Assembly (NCBI GenBank): GCA_028291125.1
Contig: JAQGIN010000029.1
Span: 1 to 10,892 of the forward strand
DNA: 10,892 nucleotides
DNA from: Caulobacter sp.
GTDB lineage: Bacteria; Pseudomonadota; Alphaproteobacteria; Caulobacterales; Caulobacteraceae
Reading direction: 5' to 3'
Shown: positions 5,728 to 10,892 of the stretch, piece by piece
Position numbering within the stretch: the first letter of the stretch is position 1
Layout: each line of letters begins with the position of its first letter
Program-made: the position numbers and the translations under genes
Notes under the pieces: generated by a model
Told to the model about the DNA's origin: nothing
Database searches by the model: none
Seen by the model: the letters and a program-made list of their open reading frames with translations, nothing else

Positions 5728-6336
5728 TCAGGAAAGTCCGGGAATCGCCGCGGCGACGCGCCGCAGCACCTCGATGACGACGCTGGCGCTCAGCACCAGA
5801 ACCCCGGCGCTGGTCGCCGCCAGACCGTATCCGGCCATCGCCAGCAGGCCGTCGCGCTGCACCAGGGCCAGGGCCAGGGTGGCGACCGCCGCGCCCGGCA
5901 GCAGGTTGCCCAGCGGGATGGGCAGCACCAGCACCATCGCCAGCAGGGTGCAGACCACGCCGATCAGGCGCTCGCCGGCCGGGGCGAACAGCCAGGCCAG
6001 CCGCGGCCGCGACACCTTCTCGATGCGGCGCAGGGTGGGCGAGATCTTGCCGAACAGCCGCCGCAGGTCGTCGCGCTTCAGCGACCGGGCCATGACCTTG
6101 CGCGGCAGCCAGGGCGCGTCGGCCCCCCAGGCCACCTGGGGGGCCAGAAGCAGGATCGGCAGGCTGAGGAAGGTCGAGGAGCCCGGCGGCAGCGGCAGCA
6201 TGTTCAGCGCCCCGAACACGAAAAGCATCGCCCCGAAGGCGCGGCTGTCGAAGCATTGCAGCATCTCGCCGACGGTGAGGGTCGGCGCCGGGCCGTCGGC
6301 CAACGAGTCGATGATGTCGGAAAGAGGCTCGATCAT
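5728..6336 (-). CDS. exoD: ExoD family exopolysaccharide synthesis membrane protein
   Basis: A 202-residue membrane protein of the ExoD family. The family was named from rhizobial mutants with altered exopolysaccharide and alkali sensitivity; its biochemical role is not known. The N-terminal part has the family block LTVGEMLQCFDSRAFGAMLF. The motif ALNMLPLPPGSSTFLSLPILLLAPQ follows, interrupted only in this text by its length limit. Three or four hydrophobic segments are visible (about 35-70, 128-160, 165-195), separated by a basic stretch with KVMARSLKRDDLRRL. Start ATG 6336 lies 23 bases after the rpoN stop. A GTG at 6366 would overlap that stop by seven bases, has AAAGAG nearby and would add ten residues, so coupled translation is possible. 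The open frame continues far into rpoN but is a shadow there. hpf follows 52 bases downstream. Confidence 0.88.
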   Translation of the reverse strand: MIEPLSDIIDSLADGPAPTLTVGEMLQCFDSRAFGAMLFVFGALNMLPLPPGSSTFLSLPILLLAPQVAWGADAPWLPRKVMARSLKRDDLRRLFGKISPTLRRIEKVSRPRLAWLFAPAGERLIGVVCTLLAMVLVLPIPLGNLLPGAAVATLALALVQRDGLLAMAGYGLAATSAGVLVLSASVVIEVLRRVAAAIPGLS

Positions 6337-6359
6337 GCTGTCCACAAACGCTCGGCGGG

Positions 6360-7853
6360 TCAGCACGTCTCTTTCATCAGTCGACGGCGCTCGACCGACG
6401 AAGGAATCCGCATCGCCTCGCGGTACTTCGCCACGGTGCGGCGGGCGATGTCCACCCCCGCGTCCTTGAGAATTTCGACGATGCGGTCGTCGGAATGGAC
6501 ATCGGCCTCGATTCGCTCGGCCTCGATCAGGCCCTTGATCTTGAATCGCACGCTCTGGGCCGAGTGGGCCTCGCCGCCGTCGGTGGCCGAGATCGACGAG
6601 GTGAAGAAGAATTTCAGTTCGAACACCCCGCGCGGGGTGGCGATGTACTTGTTGGAGGTCACCCGGCTGACCGTGCTCTCGTGCATGCCGATGGCGTCGG
6701 CGACGGTCTTCAGGTTCAACGGCCGCAGGTGCTCGACGCCGAAGGCCAGGAAGCCGTCCTGCTGGCGGACGATCTCGCTGGACACCTTGAGGATGGTCTT
6801 GGCGCGCTGGTCGAGGCTCTTGACCAGCCAGTTGGCGGTCGACAGGCAGTCGGAGACGAAGGTCTTCTCCTGATCGCTGCGGGCCCCGGCCGAGACCCGG
6901 GCGTGGTAGCGCTGGTCGACCAGCACCCGCGGCAGGGTGTCGGTGTTGAGCTCGACATGCCACAGGCCGCCCAGCCCCTCGCGCACGTGGACGTCGGGCA
7001 CCAGGGTCTGGGCCGGCTCGGCGTGGAAGGCGGCGCCCGGCCGCGGCGTCAGGGCGCGCAGCTCGGCCAGCATGTCGCGCAGGTCCTCGTCGTCGACGCC
7101 GCACAGGCGTTTCAGGGCGGCCATGTCGCGGCGCGCCACCAGGTCGAGATTGTCCAGCAGGGCGGCCATGGCCGGGTCGAGCCGGTCCAGTTCCCGCAGT
7201 TGCAAGGCCAGGCACTCACGGACGTCGCGGGCCAGGACGCCGGTCGGCTCGAAACCCTGCAGGACGGTGAGCACGGCCTCGACGAAGCCCAGGCCGCAGC
7301 CCAGGCGCTCGGCGGTCTCGGCCAGGTCCAGGCGCAGATAGCCGGTGTCGTCCGTCCCGTCGATCAACACCCCCGCCACGACCTTCTGGGCGGGCGTCAG
7401 GGCCGCGACGGCCAGTTGGTCGTGCAGATGCTCCGACAGGGTCTTGGCGCGCCCCAGGGCGCTCTCGTAGCCGTCCTCGCCATCGAAGCCGCCGCCACCG
7501 CCGGTTCGCGACCAGTCGATCTGGCCGCCGGCCTGTTCGGCCTCGGCCCCGTCGCCGGTGGCCCGTTCGCCGGGCGAGACCTCATCGGGATGGGCGTCGA
7601 AATCGGCGCTGGCGGCGCTGTCGGGGGCTTCGTCGACCGCGTAGTCGGCGGTCGCCCGCTCGGGCTCGACCGGGGCCTCGACGACCGCCTCGCCCTCGTC
7701 GCGCTGCAGCAGCGGATTGCGCTCCAGCTCCTCCTCGACGAAGGCGTCGAGCTCGATATTCGACAGCTGCAGCAGCTTGATCGCCTGTTGCAGCTGCGGG
7801 GTGATGACAAGGCCTTGGCCTTGCCGAAGCTCCAGTCTGGGGCCGAGCGCCAT
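6360..7853 (-). CDS. rpoN: RNA polymerase sigma-54 factor
   Basis: Directs RNA polymerase to -24/-12 promoters that need an AAA+ activator; in Caulobacter-type bacteria such promoters include flagellar and stalk genes. The product is 497 residues, within the family range. Region I (about 1-50) has the glutamine and leucine-rich activator contact, ITPQLQQAIKLLQLSNIELD. An acidic region II follows (about 50-145). The core-binding domain is about 150-330. The helix-turn-helix contains MHESTVSRVTSN starting at residue 390. The RpoN box ARRTVAKYRE is intact at 470-479. The ATG at 7853 has GAGGAGG (7860-7866) six bases ahead. It lies 132 bases after lptB, enough for its own promoter, although I recognise none. 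exoD follows closely and may be coupled to it. Nothing suggests damage. Confidence 0.98.
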   Translation of the reverse strand: MALGPRLELRQGQGLVITPQLQQAIKLLQLSNIELDAFVEEELERNPLLQRDEGEAVVEAPVEPERATADYAVDEAPDSAASADFDAHPDEVSPGERATGDGAEAEQAGGQIDWSRTGGGGGFDGEDGYESALGRAKTLSEHLHDQLAVAALTPAQKVVAGVLIDGTDDTGYLRLDLAETAERLGCGLGFVEAVLTVLQGFEPTGVLARDVRECLALQLRELDRLDPAMAALLDNLDLVARRDMAALKRLCGVDDEDLRDMLAELRALTPRPGAAFHAEPAQTLVPDVHVREGLGGLWHVELNTDTLPRVLVDQRYHARVSAGARSDQEKTFVSDCLSTANWLVKSLDQRAKTILKVSSEIVRQQDGFLAFGVEHLRPLNLKTVADAIGMHESTVSRVTSNKYIATPRGVFELKFFFTSSISATDGGEAHSAQSVRFKIKGLIEAERIEADVHSDDRIVEILKDAGVDIARRTVAKYREAMRIPSSVERRRLMKETC

Positions 7854-7953
7854 GACAGCCCTCCTCGGCTGATCGAATAATCTCGATCGCCATTTGAGGG
7901 TCGGTTTGGTTAACGGGACGCCAACGCCTGCAAAATCCGGGCCGCGATCGCCT

Positions 7954-7974
7954 GCGGCGAAATGACTCCGCCGC
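7954..7974 (-). terminator. Weak hairpin between lptB and rpoN
   Basis: GCGGCG (7954-7959) and CGCCGC (7969-7974) form a 6-bp stem with a nine-base loop, 11 bases downstream of the lptB stop on the minus strand. There is no T-tract. It may attenuate read-through from the lpt genes into rpoN or be chance pairing in GC-rich DNA. The remaining part of this 132-base gap shows only the rpoN ribosome binding site. Confidence 0.25.
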
Positions 7975-7985
7975 GCGCCGTCCGA

Positions 7986-8747
7986 TCAGGCCCCGAAATG
8001 GTCGCCCAGATAGACGCGGCGGACCTCGGGATTGTCGACGATCTCCGCCGGCGAGCCTTCGAACAGCACCTCGCCGTCATGGATGATCGAGGCGCGGTCG
8101 ATGATGTCCAGGGTCTCGCGGACATTGTGGTCGGTGATCAGGATGCCGATGCCGCGGCCGCGCAGATAGCCGATCACCTCGCGGATGTCGGCGATGGCCA
8201 AGGGATCGATGCCGGCGAAGGGTTCGTCCAGCAGCATGAACGACGGCTCGCTGGCCAGGGCGCGGGCGATCTCCACCCGCCGGCGCTCGCCGCCCGACAG
8301 CGACACCGCCGACGACTTGCGCAAATGGCTGATCCGCAGCTCCTCCAGCAGCTTGGCCACGGTCTCGCGGGCGCTGCGCGGATTGGTGTCGCGCATCTCG
8401 ACCACGGCCATGACGTTCTGCTCGACGGTCATGCCGCGGAAGATCGAGGCTTCCTGCGGCAGATAGCCGACGCCGAGCCGGGCCCGCTGGTACATCGGCT
8501 GGGCGGTGACGTTCTCGCCGTCCAGATAGATCGAGCCGTAGTCGGGGGCGACCAGGCCGGTGATCATGTAGAAGCAGGTGGTCTTGCCGGCCCCGTTGGG
8601 GCCGAGCAGGCCGGCGACCTCGCCGCGGTTGAGGCGCAGCGACACGCTCTTGACCACCGGGCGGGCCCCGAACGACTTGCCGATCCCGTCGACGAACAAG
8701 CCGTCGGCTTCGCGGCCCGTCAGGCCGCCCAGGGGTTGCAGTTGCAT
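7986..8747 (-). CDS. lptB: LPS export ABC transporter ATP-binding protein
   Basis: The cytoplasmic ATPase that, as a dimer under LptF and LptG, powers extraction of lipopolysaccharide from the inner membrane. The 253 residues carry all ABC motifs: Walker A GPNGAGKTT (49-57), Q-loop Gln98 in YLPQEASIF, signature LSGGE (150-154), Walker B FMLLDE (170-175) with catalytic Glu175, and the H-loop His207 in TDHNV. About 15 residues precede the usual start of the domain, as often seen in alphaproteobacteria. YLPQEASIFRGMTVEQN is diagnostic for LptB among ABC proteins. The ATG at 8747 lies 11 bases after the lptA stop, in line with an lptC-lptA-lptB operon. The permease genes lptF and lptG are not in the window. 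Confidence 0.97.
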   Translation of the reverse strand: MQLQPLGGLTGREADGLFVDGIGKSFGARPVVKSVSLRLNRGEVAGLLGPNGAGKTTCFYMITGLVAPDYGSIYLDGENVTAQPMYQRARLGVGYLPQEASIFRGMTVEQNVMAVVEMRDTNPRSARETVAKLLEELRISHLRKSSAVSLSGGERRRVEIARALASEPSFMLLDEPFAGIDPLAIADIREVIGYLRGRGIGILITDHNVRETLDIIDRASIIHDGEVLFEGSPAEIVDNPEVRRVYLGDHFGA

Positions 8748-8758
8748 CGTCTCGGGCC

Positions 8759-9298
8759 TTAGGGCTTCGCCGAAGCGGGTTTCTTGTCTTCGTTGGGATA
8801 GAGCACGGCCCGCACCCGGCCGGGCTTGCCCCGGCTCTTGGCGCCCGACTCCATGCGCACGTCGTTGGTCGCCACCTTGATGGTCATGCGTTCGCCGCGG
8901 GCCACGTCCTTGCCCTGCAGGGCCACGACGTCGCCGGTGACGACGATGGTGTCGGCGTCATAGTCGTAGACGGCGTGGTCGCCGCGCACGGTCTGGGTCG
9001 GGGTGACGAAGAACACCTGGCCCTCCGCCTCCATGCGGTCGACCTCGCCGCAACCGCTGTTGGCGCCGGCCTGGGCCGGGGACTTGCGCTTGTTGTAGAC
9101 GGTGACCTGGGCGGCGCGTAGCCGCGAGGTGTCCTGCAGGACCTCGACATTGCCGCGCCAGATGGTCTTGCACTGGCTGGTGATGACTTCGCTCTCGTCG
9201 CCGGCCATGTCGACGGGCGCGCGCGAATCATGCGTCGCCTGCGCGTTCGCCGCGCTCGCCAGGCAGAGCGCAATCGCCGCCCCCATCCAAAGCTTCAT
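8759..9298 (-). CDS. lptA: Lipopolysaccharide transport periplasmic protein LptA
   Basis: Forms the periplasmic beta-jellyroll bridge that passes LPS from LptC to the outer-membrane LptD. The product is 179 residues. A signal peptide is visible (MKLWMGAAIALCLASAANA), with likely cleavage after Ala19. The OstA/LptA fold follows, with IWRGNVEVLQDTSRLRA (46-62), MEAEGQVFFVTP (from 89) and YDADTIVVTGDVVALQG. The C-terminus is a short Lys and Pro-rich tail. Two cysteines, Cys43 and Cys83, remain in the mature part. The frame is open upstream to 9442, but the ATG at 9298 has AGGAAG seven bases ahead and begins the signal peptide. It is 49 bases after lptC and 11 before lptB. Confidence 0.93.
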   Translation of the reverse strand: MKLWMGAAIALCLASAANAQATHDSRAPVDMAGDESEVITSQCKTIWRGNVEVLQDTSRLRAAQVTVYNKRKSPAQAGANSGCGEVDRMEAEGQVFFVTPTQTVRGDHAVYDYDADTIVVTGDVVALQGKDVARGERMTIKVATNDVRMESGAKSRGKPGRVRAVLYPNEDKKPASAKP

Positions 9299-9347
9299 CC
9301 GCCGACTTCCTCTATTCTCGCCGCCGCGTGGGGCGCGCGATCCTCTA

Positions 9348-9968
9348 TTAGTCCCGATCCATACGCGCGCGAACCCTGCCCTTGAACACGACACGGTCAC
9401 CCTTGTCATATATGGAATAGGTGTCCGATTGCACCTGCCCATTCGGCCCGTCGCCCTGCAAGGTGGTCGGACCCGTGATGTTACCGGTCCAGGTGTCGAC
9501 CTGGGCCTTGTCGGACGCGAAGCGATAACCGCCGCCGTCGTCGAGCCGCACGTCGCCTTCCAGCCTCAACGACAGATCGTCCTCGCGATAGCGGCCGCGC
9601 TTGGCGGTGATTCGGGTCGGGGCCGCGGCGCCGAGCCCCAGGGTCAGGGTCGGCTCCTCCAGATGGATCAGCTTGGGGTCGTTGTCGTCGCGGATCGCCG
9701 CCCGAGCCCCGATCATGAAGCTGCGGCCGTCGCTGGACTGACCGTAGAAGCGCGGGGTGATCAGCCGGATCTGCGACTTGGCCTCCTGCGGGGCGCGGTC
9801 CTTGGCGGTGACCGTGCGCCAAGTCACCTGGCCGATCAGGCCGGCCAGGATCACCGCCATGGCGGCGGGCAGCACCAGGCGCAGCACGCGGATCAGCCGC
9901 GACCGCCGCCGCCACCGGCCGAGGTCCCTGCAGAAAGGGTCGCTGTCGAACACCTCGGCCAGGCTCAT
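9348..9968 (-). CDS. lptC: LPS export ABC transporter periplasmic protein LptC
   Basis: A bitopic inner-membrane protein that takes LPS from LptB2FG and hands it to LptA. The product has 206 residues. A cytoplasmic basic stretch (RWRRRSRLIR, 18-27) precedes one transmembrane helix (about 31-48, LVLPAAMAVILAGLIGQV). The rest is a periplasmic LptC-type beta domain, with ITPRFYGQSSDGRSFMIGA and LEEPTLTL. The C-terminal YSIYDKGDRVVFKGRVRARM matches the family end. The ATG at 9968 follows the rnd stop by eight bases, so rnd and lptC are probably cotranscribed and coupled. Sequence conservation of LptC is low, so position next to lptA and lptB adds much of the certainty. Confidence 0.93.
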   Translation of the reverse strand: MSLAEVFDSDPFCRDLGRWRRRSRLIRVLRLVLPAAMAVILAGLIGQVTWRTVTAKDRAPQEAKSQIRLITPRFYGQSSDGRSFMIGARAAIRDDNDPKLIHLEEPTLTLGLGAAAPTRITAKRGRYREDDLSLRLEGDVRLDDGGGYRFASDKAQVDTWTGNITGPTTLQGDGPNGQVQSDTYSIYDKGDRVVFKGRVRARMDRD

Positions 9969-9976
9969 GGGCGGGC

Positions 9977-10594
9977 TCAGCTATGGGCGAAGATGTCGAC
10001 GTCCTCCCAACCGGCCAGGTCGAGCGCGGCGCGGTGGGGCAGAAAATCGAAGGCGGCCTGGGCCAGGGCCATGCGGCCCTCGCGGACCAACATGGCGTCG
10101 AGCTTGGCGCGCAGGGCGTGCAGGTGCAGCACGTCGGAGGCGGCGTAGGCCACCTGGTCGGGGCTCAGCGCCGCCGCGCCCCAGTCGGAGCTCTGCTGCA
10201 CCTTGGACAGCTCGACGCCCAGCAGTTCGCGCGTCACGTCCTTGAGGCCGTGGCGGTCAGTATAGGTGCGGGCGAGCTTCGAGGCGATCTTGGTGCAGTA
10301 CACGGGCGTGGTGGTAACCCCCAGATGCAGCAGGAACATGGCGATGTCGAAACGGCCGAAGTGGAACAGCTTCAGCACCGCCGGATCGGTCAGCAGGCGC
10401 TTGAGGTTGGGGGCGTCGTAGTCGGGGCGCGACAGCCGCACCACGTGGGCGTCGCCGTCGCCGGACGACAGCTGCACCACGCACAGCGGATCGCGGCGCA
10501 GCCTCAGGCCCATGGTCTCCGAATCGATGGCGACGGCGGCGACGCCGTCGAACACGCCGTCCGGAAGGTCGCCGTCATGAACGAAGCTGGCCAA
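9977..10594 (-). CDS. rnd: Ribonuclease D (short, single-domain DEDDy 3'-5' exonuclease)
   Basis: A 3'-to-5' exonuclease that trims tRNA and other stable RNA ends. The 205 residues correspond to the short alphaproteobacterial form: the exonuclease domain alone, without the HRDC domains of E. coli RNase D. All DEDDy residues are present. Asp24 and Glu26 are in AIDSETMGL (Exo I), Asp83 is in HFGRFDIAMF (Exo II), and Tyr150 and Asp154 are in YAASDVLHL (Exo III). LKDVTRELLGVELSK and QQSSDWG are typical. I chose the TTG at 10594, which gives MASFVHDGDLPDG and has GGAGA ten bases upstream. The frame is open to 10795, but that part runs into tRNA-Leu and is not conserved. tRNA-Leu precedes it on the same strand, and lptC follows after eight bases. 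Confidence 0.92.
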   Translation of the reverse strand: MASFVHDGDLPDGVFDGVAAVAIDSETMGLRLRRDPLCVVQLSSGDGDAHVVRLSRPDYDAPNLKRLLTDPAVLKLFHFGRFDIAMFLLHLGVTTTPVYCTKIASKLARTYTDRHGLKDVTRELLGVELSKVQQSSDWGAAALSPDQVAYAASDVLHLHALRAKLDAMLVREGRMALAQAAFDFLPHRAALDLAGWEDVDIFAHS

Positions 10595-10711
10595 GGGTCT
10601 TAGGTCTCCATGCGTCGGCGCGGGGCGACGAGGGCCCAACGGATCGGGCGCGCCACCAAGCGGGGGCGCGACACGGTTAAGGCGATATCTATGCGCTTGG
10701 GTAACTTGGCG

Positions 10712-10745
10712 CCACCCCATCCCCGCGAGAGGGTCTGGTAAGGGG

Positions 10746-10748
<3 letters not shown>
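10712..10748 (-). terminator. Inverted repeat at the 3' end of tRNA-Leu (weak terminator candidate)
   Basis: CCACCCC (10712-10718) and GGGGTGG (10742-10748) are perfect complements separated by 23 bases that contain a further small CCC/GGG pairing. The repeat includes the tRNA CCA end, so the pairing would compete with tRNA maturation. There is no T-tract. It could be a weak terminator or a processing structure. The gap from here to rnd (about 120 bases) shows no clear promoter. Confidence 0.25.
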
Positions 10749-10832
<84 letters not shown>

Positions 10833-10892
10833 TCGTTCCACATCCACCGGATTGGCGCGAGGCGCGGACGTTTAGGCAAAGGCGTCGGGCGC

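Noticed and set aside
6367..7215. Upstream extension of the exoD frame through rpoN
   Set aside because: It is Arg and Pro-rich shadow sequence in another frame of rpoN; the ExoD domain begins near 6336.
6495..7880. A 461-codon plus-strand frame opposite rpoN
   Set aside because: Low-complexity composition, no ribosome binding site or domain; rpoN explains the whole stretch.
7964..7968. GANTC (CcrM methylation) sites in the rpoN upstream gap, and one upstream of rpsA at 575-579
   Set aside because: GANTC also occurs inside genes and tRNAs here, so single copies in gaps are no evidence of cell-cycle control.
7854..7985. Search for a sigma-54 (-24/-12) or CtrA site upstream of rpoN that would indicate autoregulation
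   Set aside because: No TGGCAC-N5-TTGC match and no paired TTAA-N7-TTAA was found; the single TTAAC is not enough.
9299..9442. N-terminal extension of lptA overlapping the lptC 3' end
   Set aside because: The ATG at 9298 starts a good signal peptide and has a ribosome binding site; the extension has neither.

Overview
The window looks like an ordinary stretch of core chromosome from a high-GC alphaproteobacterium, most likely of the order Caulobacterales (Caulobacter or Phenylobacterium type). Three things support this: GC-rich codon use throughout, a long-form HPF and a short single-domain RNase D, and alphaproteobacterial marker families (TIGR02300, DUF1150 beside hsp20). The genus is inferred from protein flavour and gene order and was not tested by any search. 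I see no mobile element, CRISPR array, prophage or resistance island.

Layout. (1) Positions 1-2614, minus strand: aroA, cmk and the 5' part of rpsA, in that transcription order. This is the classic cluster of shikimate pathway, CMP kinase and ribosomal protein S1. (2) Positions 2731-4403, plus strand: a TIGR02300 zinc-ribbon protein with a very acidic tail, tRNA-Ala(GGC) with a strong terminator, then an Hsp20 small heat-shock protein followed by a DUF1150 protein and a second terminator. (3) Positions 4435-4462: a perfect REP-like palindrome between convergent genes. (4) Positions 4496-10594, minus strand: eight genes in a row, transcribed rnd, lptC, lptA, lptB, rpoN, exoD, hpf, ptsN. This is the widespread lpt-rpoN-hpf-ptsN cluster, with rnd at its head and exoD inserted after rpoN. 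(5) Positions 10746-10832, minus strand: tRNA-Leu(CAG), upstream of rnd.

How the genes work together. LptC, LptA and LptB belong to the machine that carries lipopolysaccharide to the outer membrane. RpoN (sigma-54) and PtsN (EIIA-Ntr) link nitrogen and cell-envelope physiology. Long HPF dimerises resting ribosomes. ExoD is a membrane protein linked to exopolysaccharide. AroA makes the chorismate precursor EPSP, Cmk phosphorylates CMP, and S1 brings mRNA to the 30S subunit. Hsp20 holds unfolded proteins under stress; its upstream region has a sigma-32-like promoter and a hairpin that partly covers its ribosome binding site.

Novelty. There is no clear undescribed system here. The best leads are the hsp20-DUF1150 pair with its possible heat-responsive leader, the acidic zinc-ribbon protein, a terminator-like hairpin that faces away from its neighbouring gene, and exoD inside the sigma-54 cluster.
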